The position numbers and the translations under genes were made by a program. Below are positions 45,301 to 58,259 of a stretch of DNA of 64,000 nucleotides, one piece after another. Below the pieces are notes generated by a model. It was not told the DNA's origin and did no database searches. It saw only the letters and a program-made list of their open reading frames with translations. How positions within the stretch are numbered: position 1 is the first letter of the stretch; each line of letters opens with the position of its first letter. This stretch comes from Glycine soja (taxonomy: Eukaryota; Streptophyta; Magnoliopsida; Fabales; Fabaceae): the NCBI RefSeq assembly GCF_004193775.1, contig NC_041016.1, positions 30,658,644 through 30,722,643 on the forward strand, in the 5' to 3' direction.

Positions 45301-47738
45301 AGACAATACCCGTACCCGACCCGCCCCATTGCCATGTCTAAACCCTGCTAATGAAAGAAATTTTAATTTTAATTAATTATTTTATACCTAATTTGCATCC
45401 TTGATACGTTATAAAATGATATCTTTTATTCTCCTCTCCTTCTCACACTCTATATAGAGGGTATAGAAGAGTGTAAAATAATTAGTAAACACTTTCATTA
45501 TCCGCTAAGGTGTGAACGAATTAGTAGGATCATATGAAAATGTGTTGAAACTCATTTATTGCATTTATATTAAGTCTCAGTATGTCAGCTTAAATTTTAA
45601 TAATTTTATATTCTAACAGTAATGATCTCAAAACTTAAAAAAGAACCTTACGTCTTATTTCATGCATTATTTTTTTTTAATCATGTTCAGTTCAAAATTG
45701 ATTAGTCTAGCATCTTAAAAGTTAATAGATTTGATGGATCAAATCTAACTAACTATTCTAATCAAACATGATTAGAACTAGCTGTAACTATAGGTGGATC
45801 CAAATGCACAATGTAGAATTGTCTTGAATCCCTAAAGATGCTTCTCCACTCTTGAATATATTAAGCATATGTTTTATTTATTGGTTTGATGTTTAAACTT
45901 CATCTTATTACACGGCAGATGATCATGTAAATTGTGCTCCAGTGTTGAAGTCGATGGTAATGCGTGGACGTTAAATTACTTATAAAGCCTTGGAAAAAAA
46001 TAAAAAATTGCAACATGAGATAGATACAATGAATGATGAACTTGATTGCTGGTGTCAACAACTAATTGAACAAGTCAACTATACAACAAAGGAGAAAATT
46101 TGAGGAAGAAAAGAAAAGCTTAAATCTTTTTAATTAACTTATCTTGAATTTGTATGACGTAAAATTTGTTAATGATAATATCAATATTAATACGAACTAT
46201 TTAACTTATAATGTCAAGCAAATGGAATCACTAATTTTAGCAACAGAGAACCAGATGAAGGCCAAAAGTGATGTTCTCAGTTAGCTTGAAAAGCATCAGG
46301 TGTGTTACGTGTTGTTTGTTTCTTCATTCAGAAGTTTGTTTATTTTTGGTTTCATGTTGCCCAATTTCATGGCTTATTAATCACTGGATCTTGCGAAATA
46401 ATTTGGCTGATGGAGAAAAAAGCTGCCAGTGATGCACTGTTGAAGCTTGAAAAAGAGATGGGAAATGAACAAAAGTTGAATTTAGAAATTGCTGAACTAG
46501 AGGAACAACTCAAGGTTTTGAAGTGTGTGAACTCGGAGGAAGCTGATCATGAGAATAAAAGAAAGATAGAAATAGAAGAGATAGAAGAAAAATTGGAGGA
46601 CATGATTTTTTATATGTCCGTAAAAGATGATGAAAATCAAGCTTTGGAGAAGAAGGTACAAGAAGCTAAAACTGAGCTAGAAGATGCTAGGCAACAAATT
46701 ATTAAGGTAAATGTTCTGTTCTCAGAAAATCCTTATTCTAATCCTTATACTAAGGAGACACTTTAGTTCATAATTTTATTAAACCTTTTACTTTAATTTT
46801 TCAACTTCACAAAAAGTAATTCATTTTTTACTTTTACTTTGTATCATAAAGGTTTTTTATGTGAATAATGTTTTACAAAGTTAAAAAGATTTTGTAAAGT
46901 TAGAAGTTAAAAAGGATTATCCAATTTTAAGTGTTAAAATGGAGAGTTTACACATTTCATTAATGGCACTGCAGTAAACATTATCTTAATGTTTTGTGAA
47001 CATTTTTTACTATAGCTATTGGCTGTTAGTACTATTTTATCACAATTAATAGGTATAAAAATAACAAAAAAGCATCATCGGAGTCCGTCAAACTGTGCAC
47101 AAAGTGGCAAAAAGAAATTCTGGATTCAACATGGCACCCTTTTAAGATTGTTGAAGTCGAAGGGAAGGAAATACAGGTATATGATACATCTTGGTTCCTT
47201 CTATGTTTTCTTCATGTTTTGGTTTAACATAGCTGTGAATTAGTAGAAGATAAGGCTCGTTCAAATGTAATAATGTCCCTTTATTATAGATCCCATAAAC
47301 ACATGATCATGTAAGAAAATTTCATGTATATCTCCAATTTAGAGTTTGTTACAACCAAACTGGCATAATCTTTAAAACATGGCATGTTATCTGGAGGGCA
47401 GGGGATTCAATTATGTGTCACAAATGTACACTAGCATGGACAATTGAATGAGCAAAATTTGATGTCTCTCTCTCTTTTTATTTTTTCAGGAAGTAATTGA
47501 TGAAAATGATCCTAAATTATTATCTTTAAAGAATGATTTGGGAGAGGAGGCATACGTTGTTGTGGTGACAGCTCTAAAGGAATTGCATGAGTATCATAAT
47601 TCTGATGATGCTGAGAACACCCATAATTCAAGTGAGAAACAAGTGATACCTGAGATATGGGACTCCCAAAATGGACGTAGAGCCACCGTAACTGAAGCTT
47701 TGAAGTACATAAGCAATAGGGTTATCAAGATGCGGTGA
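42200..47738 (+). pseudogene. FDM/IDN2-like gene (XS and XH domains), broken in the coiled coil
   Basis: IDN2/FDM proteins bind double-stranded RNA and act in RNA-directed DNA methylation (family knowledge). A 5' untranslated exon ends at 42246 and its intron reaches 43699. The coding exon 43705-44293 starts MASSSDERYVWPWTGIVAK and holds an XS domain ending in DHHGKKDYYES and FVWCAQAEDYN, then coiled-coil text. After an intron (44294-45918), exon 45919 onward has an in-frame TAA (45972-45974), a one-base frameshift near 46100 and a TAG (46282-46284). Exon 46420-46706 is coiled coil (KKAASDALLKLEKEM). XH pieces lie at about 47050-47176 (KWQKEILDSTWHPFKIVEVE) and 47490-47738 (DLGEEAYVVVVTALKEL, ending RVIKMR). 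The zf-XS domain was not seen. Three lesions in one region make a pseudogene likely. Confidence 0.85.
44308..45340. mobile_element. Non-autonomous hAT-type element in the FDM-like intron
   Basis: The termini TAGACATGGCAA and TTGCCATGTCTA form a perfect 12-bp inverted repeat. AACCCTGC flanks both sides (44300-44307 and 45341-45348), the 8-bp duplication expected for hAT elements. The subterminal parts are crowded with CGGGTACGGG / CCCGTACCCG. About 426 bp (roughly 44393-44818) is tandemly repeated at 44819-45244 with few differences, so the core is doubled. No transposase is encoded. It begins 14 bp after the exon's splice donor, which it leaves intact. Arginine-rich ORFs on both strands here come from the CGGGTA repeats and are not genes. 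Confidence 0.93.
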
Positions 47739-49743
47739 CGATGAATGGCAATCCCATATTTAATTTATTCCCTTTATGTAAGCCTACTTTTGGGACACAA
47801 TACTCAGCACTTGTAATGCTATATAGTTTTATAGGTGTTAGTAATCTTGTGGTTAGATTATATATTATTTTTGCTATGACAGGTTAAAGAGAGAATAACT
47901 ACTTTCATTGTTATCAATTTTCTTTAATTATACTAGTTTGCAACTCGTGCGTACGCACAAATTGTTAGATTTTTTTATTCAGCAAGTATTATAATTTTTT
48001 ATTGTATGATTCCATTGGTCCTCTTTCTTGTAAGGTATTAATCATTTGAGTCATAGAAGATGTTTTTGTGACCAATACGTACATAAACACATTAGATTTT
48101 GTCCTTATTGGTTGAGAATAGTATATGATGGTTTGTACTCAATATAGTGAACAATTATGGCTATGCAAGAGATATCTTATATTGCATGATAATAATAATA
48201 ATAATAATTAGAAAGGAAGGAGATAGATATTTGATACGCACATAACAAAGAAAACTAACAACATTTCTACCTCAATAGGAAAGAAGAAATTTTGACTATA
48301 ATTTGTTGTCACTCATAAATATAAAGGGAAATAATTAAAATACATTGAGCAAACCTACATAATTTGTCATCAAATCAAATCAAACACATAAAATTAATAA
48401 ACTATATAGTGTTGGAAATGGAGTCGGAATCGCCTGCATGAAGGAAGAAACAAAAAGAATAAAAGGAAAAGAGAAGAAGATTCAGAAGAGAAAGATGGAG
48501 AAAGAGAAGATTGAGGGAGAAAACGCAGAGGGAGAAAACACAACAACGGAGAAAACTTAGGAGAGAGAAGAAATAGTAATGGAGAAGATACGCACAGTTC
48601 CGAGTATTAAGCGGAATTAAATGAGCCGTTAAATCCGCCAATCAGGAAGCGACACGTGGCGAGGGTGCTCGAAATTGAAGCCCTAAAACCCGCATCGCTA
48701 AATTTTTTCTATTCTTGTTTTAATTAAACACTTATCATACATTATGAAAAATTACGTTGTTACAATTTGGGCTGTGTGGAGGAGATTGATGGTGTTGTGG
48801 GTGTGGTGAACATGACTTTTGAGTGAATAAGTTAGAGAAAGGAAACAAAGAGAGTGATGAGTCAATTCCATTAGTCAATGAAACAAAATTAATGGAAAAG
48901 ATATAATTAACATAATTTTGAAGAAACAAAAATAAGATTTGATAGAACTTTTCAATAATTAAAAAACTCAATAAATTTTTTAATTATAATCAAACCTATG
49001 TTGAATCTATCAACGGATACTAATTAAAAAAACAATTATTTTACAGGCCTTACAAACTCAATTAAAATTAAATTCAGAAATAGGTGGATATTGTTTTAAA
49101 TGAAATACAAGTAGCTTTTTTAAAAGCATAAGTGTTTGAGAAAGGAAGTAACGAAATGAATAAAAACTGGTGGAATGAATAACAAATGAATTAGATTAAT
49201 TAAGTGGGACAAATGTTACACAGTAAATAGCCCTGAAAATGTGGAATCACGGGTAATTTGTTGAATTTGTCCCTTGTAGTTGTTTGCTCTATGAGATATT
49301 GGGTTTATAACCCATAGCAACAAGCATCACGGGAGGGAAAAGGAAGGAACAATGTAGAAATCGCAAAAGTAAAAATTGTAAAAATGGCAAAAAGATACTC
49401 TGAGGTGGAGAGCTTGCATGCAAATCCAGATAATTAAGCATTGAGGAAAATGCATAAAAATTATAGCTTACCTCGTAGACTATCTCCTAAAACTCTGAAC
49501 AATATCAGAAACATGAGTTTAAGGAAAAAATAGCAACGAAGCATCCAAAAAACCACAAAAAGTTAGACAAAAAAAATGTTCATAATCATTAGAAGTTCAA
49601 CATAAAGGGGAAGAAATTGTTTCATACCCTAAGGTAATTGACTAACAAAATTAAGCAAAATATAAATCAAACCAAAGCCCAAAAATATATATTTGTTTGT
49701 GGGATGGTCTTCAACTGGAAAGAGTGTCATCCTATATGACTTC
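47739..49743. other. FDM-like 3' flank, then AT-rich DNA and 3' end of a B3 gene
   Basis: The FDM-like 3' flank shared with copy A ends near 47930. At about 47935 begins ACTAGTTTGCAACTCGTGCG, a phrase typical of a dispersed plant repeat. At 48180-48210 there is a short (AAT)n run. The last bases, read on the minus strand from 49743, complete a B3 gene: GAA GTC ATA then TAG at 49734-49732, so 49731 leftwards is its 3' untranslated side. Otherwise no supported gene. Confidence 0.55.
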
Positions 49744-50112
49744 TGAAAGGGAAATACTGGAAATTATAGAATGTACTCATTTTATTCACGTACTAAAAAT
49801 GAGAATCAACCTCTAAGAGTACAGTGTGTACAATTAGAAGGATTGAGTACAATAGTCACAGAGAGAAAAAGAAGAAGAAAGAGAAATGTTCACTCATAAC
49901 CACCCTCCCTCACTACACCTTCTCTCCCCTCTAAATACCACTATTAGTTGGTTACATAATCCACCAACCTAGAGTTGGGTTTTCTCTCTCTCACACTCTT
50001 TCTGTTACCCATAGTGGATACGTGAGATTTGGCAAATATTCCTCTCTTCTGAGCTGTCTCAATTGAGTCATTTTTTCCTTCTAGAAGCTTTCATTTATCT
50101 GAGATCATTACA
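49744..50112 (-). repeat. 3' LTR of the second gypsy element
   Basis: A 369-bp LTR, TGAAAGGG to CATTACA on the plus strand, preceded by target duplication ACTTC. It is nearly identical to 61578-61946. Confidence 0.95.
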
Positions 50113-52960
50113 ATCCCATCCCCTTTTAAAACAACCTTGTCCTCAAGGTTGAAGTTAGGAAAGTTAGCTTGGAATTTAGCAACATTCTCCTAAGTTGCTT
50201 CTGCCTCATCAGTTCCTTCCCATTGCACTAACACCTGAGGTACTTTCTGGTTGCCTTTTAGCAGAGTTCTGACCTGCAGCAGCTTACTAGGCATGATAAT
50301 TGGTCCACTTTCTATTGTAGTTAAAGGTAAAGGCAAGTATTGTTCTCCTAGTGTTCCTTTAAACAACTTCAGCTGAGAGAATGGAAGACATTGTGTATTT
50401 TAGCTTCTGCAGGTAACTCTAACTTGTAGGCCACTGCTCCTACTCTGGCCAGAATTTTAAAGGGCCAAAGAAGCGCATTCCCAGCTTATGATTCTTTCCA
50501 AGAGCAGTTGAATGCTGTTTGTATGGTTGTAGTTTAACTAGAACTAAGTCTCCCACCTATAGATTGACATCTTGTCTTTTCTTATCAACCTGATTCTTCA
50601 TATATATCTGTGCCTTCATCAAATTATCCTTTAATTGTCTCAAAAGTTCATCTCTAGCAATCAATTGCTTCTGCATAGTTGGAACATCAGTGATTTCTGG
50701 TTGATATCTCACCAAAGTAGGTGGATCTCTACCATACAAAGCTTTGAATGGTGTCATTTGAATACTCGTGTGATAAGCAGTATTGTGCCAATATTCTGCC
50801 CATGCTAGCGCCTTGTAACACCCCTTTGGATTCTCAAATGTGAAGCACCTCAAAAACATCTCTAAACATTTGTTTAATACTTCGGATTGACCATCCGTTT
50901 GTGGGTGATAAGCTGAGCTCATAGCCAATGTTGTGCCCTGTAATTGGAACAAATTCTTCCAAAATTGGCTGGTAAAGACTTTGTCTCTGTCAGAAGTTAT
51001 AGACTTCGGAATACCATGCAATTTCACAATTTGGTTCATAAAACCTCTGCCACAAATTTATTGGTGTAATCACTCTTCATAGGAATGAAATGGGCAAATT
51101 TTGTAAGTTTGTCAATGACAACCAAGATGGTGTTGAACCCATGAGAAGCAGGTAAACCGGTTATGAAGTCCATAGCAATATCTTCCTATACTTGTGATGG
51201 AATGGGTAGTGGTTGCAATAATCCTGCAGGTAGAGAAGTTGTTGTTTTAGCTCTCTAACAGATGTCACAACTCTGCACAAAGTTGTTTACATCATTCTTC
51301 AATGATGGCCAGTAGAATTGGCTTGCAATTCTAGTTGTAGTTCTTTTTATCCCAGCATGCCCTCTTATGGGAGAGTTATGAAATTCTTTCAGCAGCATTT
51401 GAATCAATTCTTTTTCCTCAGGAATTACTACCTGATTCTTCCTATACAACAAATTACCCTTGATTGAGTAATTTCTTTGTGATTGTGGTTGTTGTTTACA
51501 CAACTATATCAGTTCCTGCAATGCAACATTCTCTGCAGTGGCTTGTTCAATCTTCTACAGTATACTAGCTTGAGGTTCAGACCAAGACAACATCATCATT
51601 CGTGACAAAGAATTAGCAGCTAGATTCTCCTTTCTGGCCTTGTATTCAATCACACAATCATATCCCAAAAACCTGTGTAACCACTCCTGTTGTTCAGGTG
51701 TCTGTAGGGGTTGTTCCATCAATGATCTCAAGCTTTTTTGATCAATTCTGATAATAAATTTGTGTCCCAGCAAGTAGTGTCTGAACTTAGCTATAACTTC
51801 AGCAATTGCTAACATCTCTCTAAATTAGGCAGATTTCTTTTGCACTCTAGGTTCAAGTTTCTTGGAAAAAATGCTATTGGATGGCTATTCTGATGTAATG
51901 CTGCTCCAATACCAATGCGGAAGCATCGGTTTCCAGAATGAAGGGCAACTAGAAATTAGGAAGAGCTAACACTGGAGCTGAAGTCATGACTTTCTGCAAT
52001 TGAACAAATGTTGTCTCTGCCTCTGGTGTCCACTTGAATGCTTCTTTTTTAAGTAAATCTATCAATGGTGCAGCAAGCTTTGCATATCCTTTGATAAACC
52101 TTTGATAGTAACCAGTGAGGCCTAAGAAACCTCTCAGCTGCTTGATATTGAGTGGTGTAGGCCACTCTAGAACTGCCTGCACCTTAGTAGCATCCATAGC
52201 AACTCCTTCACCTGAAACTATATGTCCCAAGTACTCTATCTCCAATACACCAAAAGAGCATTTAGATAACTTAGCAAACAAAACATTCTCTTTCAACACT
52301 TTCAATACAACCTCTAGATGGCATAAGTGTTCATGCCATGTGGAACTATATACCAATATATCATCAAAAAACACTAACACATATTTCCTTAAAGCATGTT
52401 GGAAAATATGGTTCATCAAACACTGAATAGAAGCTCGAGCATTGGTTAAACCAAATGGCATTACCAACCACTCATAATGGCCATGGTGAGTTCGAAAGGT
52501 TGTTTTATGTCTATCCTCAGGTTGGACTAGTATTTGGTGATAACTAGACCTTAAATCCAGTTTAGAAAAATACTTTGCACCAAATAGTTCATCTAACAGC
52601 TCGTCCACAGTAGACATAGGGAAACTATCTTTTACAGTTAAAGCATTCAAGGCCCTATAGTCTATACAAAATCTCCAACTACCATCCTTTTTTTTTACTA
52701 AAAGAATAGGTGATGAAACGGGACTATTACTAGGTTGAATTATTCCCTGATCTAGCATTTCAATTACCATCTTTTCAATTTGTTCTTTTTGGCTATGAGG
52801 ATACCTGTAAGGTATAACCTTGACTGGATTTGAGCCTTCTTTCAAAGGTATAGCATGATTCTGTTTTCTCTGTGGTGGCAAACCCACTGGAGTATCAAAC
52901 ACAGCTCTGTAAGTGTGCAGCAAAATAGCTAATTCTGGTGCAATGTCATCTGGTAGACCC
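50113..52960 (-). pseudogene. gypsy pol: RT-RNase H-integrase part, broken
   Basis: Reading leftwards from 52960, RT is open from 52923 to 51949 and includes [40 protein letters not shown] and the catalytic FFDDILVYS. A stop then interrupts the RNase H region, which continues as open piece 51815-51555 (FRHYLLGHKFIIRIDQKSL). The integrase zinc finger follows (51503-51255: HAGIKRTTTRIASQFYWP and CDIC). Then comes the catalytic core at about 51200-50557 with SDRDKVFTSQFWKN and HPQTDGQSEVLNKCLE. The last part (50556-50150) has GPFKILARVGAVAYKLELP and a chromodomain-like stretch with a stop. Several stops sit where tryptophan or glutamine is usual. Confidence 0.9.
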
Positions 52961-54626
52961 TGTTGGATCGAGTGACCTCAGAATAATTAAGAAGGGGGGG
53001 GGTTGAATTAATTATTCCTAAACCTTTACTAATTAAAAAAAATACTCTTTTAAGGCTTTTACTAAATTGTTAAGAGAATGAGGAGTAGAAGAGAATTTTA
53101 ACAGAAAGTAAAAGCGGAAATTAAATGCACAGCAGAAAGTAAAAGAGTAAGGAAGAAGGAAACAAACACACAAGAGTTTTTATACTGGTTCGACAACAAC
53201 CCGTGCCTACATCCAGTCCCCAAGCGACCTGCGGTCCTTGAGATTTCTTTCAACCTTGTAAAAATCCTTTTACAAGCAAAGATACACAACGGATGTACCC
53301 TCCCTCGTTCTCTTTGAACCTAGTGGATGTACCCTCCACTAGAACTGATCCACAAGAGATGTACCCTCTCTTGTTCTCAGTCAAACCCAAGTAGATGTAC
53401 CCTCTACTTGTACCACAAAGGATGTACCCTCCAATGTGTTGAGACAAAGATCTCAGGCTGTTAAAACTTTGATAATTTGTGAATGGGGATACAAAAGAAT
53501 TCTCAAGCGGTTAGTCCTTTGAACACTTTTGTATTAGGGAAAGGGAAGAATCAAAAGAATTCTCAGACTGTGTCGTTTTGAATTCTTTGACAAGGGAGAA
53601 GGGAGACACAAAAGAATTCAGGCGGTTAGTCCTTTGTTCTTTTGGAAAAGGGAGAAGAGAGACACAAAAAGAATTCAGGCGGTTAGTCCTTGGCGAATTC
53701 TTTTTGGCAAAGGGAGAAGAGAATGAAAAGATGAAAAAAAAGATGAATAGCACAAGTTTTCAAAGTTTGGAAAACTAGAAAACTTCAGAAAGCTTTTGGT
53801 ACAATGAAGAAGAAGAAGTTCAAAGAGATTCAAGGCTTGTAAAGAATTGATTGGAAAAGTATTCAAGATACTTGAAATGCAAAACAAAGCCTTGCTTTTA
53901 TAGACTCTTCATGTCTGGTCAAGAAGACCATTTAGAAGAGTTATAACTTTAAGAAAAACTTAAAACCAATTTGAAAAAGTCAAAAGCCTTTTGAAGAGTT
54001 ACATCTTTTGATTTATTCAGAAACAGTCACTGGTAATCGATTACCAAATTAGTGTAATCGATTACACAAAGCTTTTAAGTGAAATGATGCGACTCTTCAC
54101 ATTTGAATCTGAATTTCAACATTCAAGGGCACTGGTAATCGATTACCCAAACATTGTAATCGATTACAACTTTTTGAAAATAATTGGAAAGTTGTAAATT
54201 CAGTTTGAAAACTTTTTCAAACTCATTTTGCTACTGGTAATCGATTACAACAATAAGGTAATCGATTACCAGAGAGTAAAAACTCTTTGGTAAAAGGTTT
54301 TGTCAAAAACTCATGTGCTATTCAAAGTTTTGAAAAAACTTTTTAATACTTATCTTGATTGAGTCTTCTCTTCATTCTTGAATCTTGAGCCTTGAATCTT
54401 GATCTTGATTCTTGAGATCTTGAACCTTGAATCTTGATTCTTGTCTCTAGACTTTCTTCTTGAGTCTTGAATTCTTCTTGATTCTTATCTTGAACTACTT
54501 GAATTGTTCTTGATTGATCTTTGAGCTTTTTGTCATCACCTTTGTCATCATCTTTTGTTATCATCATTGTTATCATCAAAACACCTTTGAATCACCTTTG
54601 ATTCACCATGACGCTTTGCTTCTACA
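52961..54626 (-). repeat. 3' LTR of the Copia element
   Basis: 1666 bp, TGTTGG to TCTACA on the plus strand. It has a set of GATGTACCCTC repeats (53290-53430), repeats of GAATTC(A/T)(C/G)AGGCGGTTAGTCC (53500-53690), six GTAATCGATTAC-type palindromes (54030-54275) and a CTTGAATCTTGA-rich run (54350-54500). Short ORFs here are repeat artefacts. Confidence 0.95.
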
Positions 54627-55042
54627 ATCTCCCCCTTTTTGATGATGACAACTTCTGAAATCAAGAAACATACACACACTTTTTCCTAGTCGATCAATCT
54701 CATAAATTCTCCCCCTTTGTTTTTGAATTTATGCTTATCTTAAAAATAAGTTGATTACTCATGTGAATTCTTGATTTAATCCCATTTCTCTCCCCCTTTG
54801 GTATCAACAAAAAGCTAAAGTGCGTATCAAACAAATTTAATTGAAACATCCATACAATGTTAATAAAAATATCAACCAAATCATGAAGCAAGAAGCAAGA
54901 ACCATGAAACCATGAAGCAAACAACCATGCATAGATTAATTATAAACTCCACATAGTCAAATAACATACTTAATATTGGTCCAAACATACCATGCAAATA
55001 AGGAAATAGTAAATTGTTCAAATACCATAATAATATAGAGAA

Positions 55043-58000
55043 TTATTTTGATAAGTCACTAACATCTATTAGTCCTAATTCTCTTATAATGTTATAGAAG
55101 GTATCTTTACTTAGTGGTTTTGTAAAGATGTCTGCAAGTTGATTTTTAGTATCTACAAACTCTAAAACAACATCACCTTTTAAAACATGATCTCTAATAA
55201 AATGATGCCTAATTTCTATATGCTTGGTTCTAGAGTGAAGAACTGGATTTTTAGATATGTTTATGGCACTTGTGTTGTCACATTTTATGGGAATGTGATC
55301 TAAAACTATTCCATAGTCAGATAGTTGTTGCTTCATCCACAAAATCTGTGAGCAACAACTACCAACAGAAATATATTCTGCTTCTGCTGTGGATAATGCT
55401 ACACTATTTTGTTTCTTGCTATTCCAAGAAACAAGTGCAGATCCTATGAATTGACATGTACCACTAGTGCTCTTCCTATCTGTTTTTGATCCAGCAAAAT
55501 CTAAATCTGAGTATCCTACTAGGTTGCATAAATAATTCTTAGGATACCATAATCCTAAACTAACTGTTCCTAATAAATATCTTATAATTCTTTTTACTGC
55601 CATTAAATGTGAAAACTTTGGATCTGATTGAAATCTTGCACACATGCATACACTAAACATAATGTCTGGCCTACTTGTAGATAAGTAAAGTAGAGATCCA
55701 ATCATACCTCTGTAATGCTTTGGATCAACAGGTTGACCGGATTCATCTTTGTCAAGATAACAACTTGTATTCATAGGGGTAGCCAAATGTTTTGAGTTTT
55801 CCATTCCAAATCTCTTAATGAGTTCTTTGCAATATTTTGCTTGATTGACGAAGATCCCATCATTTGTTTGTTTGATTTGTAGTCCAAGAAAGTAATTTAA
55901 CTCACCCATCATGGACATCTCAAACTCACTTTGCATATCAATAGAAAACTCTTTGCACAAAGATTCATTAGTAGATCCAAAAATTATATCATCAACATAA
56001 ATTTGTACTAACAAGATATCATTATCCTTCTTTTTTATGAATAAGGTAGTATCTACTTTCCCTCTAGTAAAATTCTTTTCTAATAGGAATTTACTTAATC
56101 TTTCATACCAAGCCCTAGGTGCTTGTTTTAGGCCATAAAGTGCCTTCTTTAATCTATAGACATGGTCTAGCTTTTGTGAATCTTCAAACCCAGGAGGTTG
56201 TTCCACATATACCTCCTCCTGAATTAGACCATTTAAGAAAGCACTTTTTACATCCAATTGATATAGTTTAAAATTCATAATAGATGCATATGCTAATAAC
56301 ATCCTAATGGCTTCTAATATAGCTACAGGTGCAAAAGTTTCTTCATAGTCTATACCTTCTTCTTGGTTATATCCTTTTGCTACAAGTCTAGCTTTATTCC
56401 TAATTACTATACCATTTTCATCCAATTTATTTCTAAATACCCATTTAGTTCCTATGATTGGATAATCTGAAGGTTTTTCTACTAATTCCCATACATCATT
56501 TCTTTCAAATTGATTTAATTCTTCTTGCATAGCTACTATCCAATGGTCATCTATAATAGCTTCTTTAAAGTTTTTAGGTTCTATTAATGAAACAAATGCC
56601 ATATTATTGCATAAATCTTTAAGAGAGTGTCTAGTTGTTACCCCTTTTGAGATATCACCGATGATGTTATCAAGAGGATGATTTCTTGAAGTTTTCCATT
56701 CTTTAGGAAGATTATCGTTTTCTTGTATTGTGTCATCTTGATCATCCTTGTCTTCATCATCTCTCTTTCTTTTCAGATTTCTTTCTTCATTTTGAGTATC
56801 TTCCAAAGTATCTGCAATATCATCAACAAACTCCTTTCTCGGGGAGGTAATGTTTGTTTCATCAAAAGTAACATGTATTGATTCCTCGATTGTCATAGTT
56901 CTTTTGTTGTATATTCTAAATACTTTACTATGTAAGGAATACCCAAGAAAAATACCCTCATCTGCCTTGGCATCAAACTTTCCTAGACTTTCTTTACCAT
57001 TGTTTAGAACAAAACATTTACATCCAAAAACATGTAAATGTGCAATATTTGGTTTTCTATTGTTAAAAAGTTCATATGGAGTTTTCTTAAGAATAGGTCT
57101 AATTAAGGCTCTGTTCATAATATAACATGCGGTGTTAACTGTTTTTGCCCAAAAGTATTTTGGAAGAGGTGTGTCATTTAAAAGAGTTCTAGCAATTTCT
57201 TCTAGGGCTCTATTTTTCCTTTCTACTACTCCATTTTGTTGGGGTGTTCTTGGTGCAGAAAAGTTGTGTTCTATGCCATACTCATCACAAAACATTTCAA
57301 ATTCACCTCCATGATCACTTCTGATGGAGATGATTTTGAGATTCTTTTTGTTTTGAATGACTTTGGCAAGTCTTCTAAATGCATGGAATGCATCATTCTT
57401 ATGAGTAAGAAATAAAGTCCAAGTATATCTAGAATAATCATCAACAATTACTAATGCATAGTAACTTCCACCAAAACTCATGACTCTAGATGGTCCAAAC
57501 AAATCCATGTGTAATAATTGCAATGGTTGAGTGGTAGAAACAATATTTTTAGATTTAAAGGATACTTTTGTTTGTTTACCTTTTTGGCATGCATCACATA
57601 ACTTATCTTTTTCAAATTTTAATCCAGGCAATCCAATAACTAGATCTTTTGAAATTAACCTATTTAGATGATCCATGTTAATATGAGCAATTCTCTTATG
57701 TCATAACCATGGATCACAATCTTTACTTAAAAAACATCTATCATTTACAGATTTTTGTTTTAGATCAATCATGTAGACATTATTTTCTCTAAAACCTATA
57801 TGTTCAATATCTTTGTCATGCTCATGCTTAATAACACATTTTTCAGAATCAAAAGATACTTTATATCCTTTATCACATAATTGACTAACACTTAATAAAC
57901 TATGCTTCAAACCTTCTACAAGCAACACATTTTCAATAGGAGTAGAAGAACTCATACCTATTTTACCGACTCCAATAATTTTGCCCTTGTTGTTGTCGCC

Positions 58001-58258
58001 GTATGTAACATGTCCACTTTTCTTTGGGGAAATAGTTGTGAATTTGGATACATCACCGGTCATGTGCTTGGAACATCCACTGTCTATGTACCATTTCTTC
58101 CTTATAGAATCTTCCTTGTTATTCTCACCAGATTTTGTCATGAGACACAAGTTGACTTGGTCTTCATCATGATCTTTGAGTAACCTATTCCTAAAAATAC
58201 TTTTTAAAGACAAAGAATCTAAAGAGGCCATTCTACAAGAAACCTTCTCTGATACCAC
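55043..58258 (-). pseudogene. Copia pol (protease-integrase-RT-RNase H), one stop, gag missing
   Basis: The open piece 58258-57701 (185 aa) holds the protease with WYIDSGCSKHMTG and the start of the GAG-pre-integrase region. A TGA at 57703-57701 follows PWL; the frame then continues as [13 protein letters not shown], so a single W-to-stop change is likely. The piece 57676-55043 (877 aa) has integrase ([40 protein letters not shown]), RT ([35 protein letters not shown]) and RNase H ([42 protein letters not shown]). It ends at 55043. The protease frame begins right at the primer site (58258), leaving no room for gag and its zinc knuckle. Apart from this and the stop it is remarkably well preserved. 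Confidence 0.93.
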
Positions 58259-58259
58259 T
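58246..58259 (-). other. Primer binding site of the Copia element
   Basis: On the minus strand AGTGGTATCAGAG follows the LTR end CCAACA, matching the common initiator-Met tRNA site TGGTATCAGAG. Confidence 0.85.

Noticed and set aside
53290..53430. Regularly spaced GATGTACCCTC units considered as a CRISPR-like array
   Set aside because: Eukaryotic LTR context, short irregular spacers, present in both LTRs; simply LTR internal repeats.
53098..53887. Short repetitive frames and possible cysteine-rich peptides in the Copia LTR
   Set aside because: They repeat in the other LTR (58549-59137) and reflect GATGTACCCTC and GGCGGTTAGTCC repeats.
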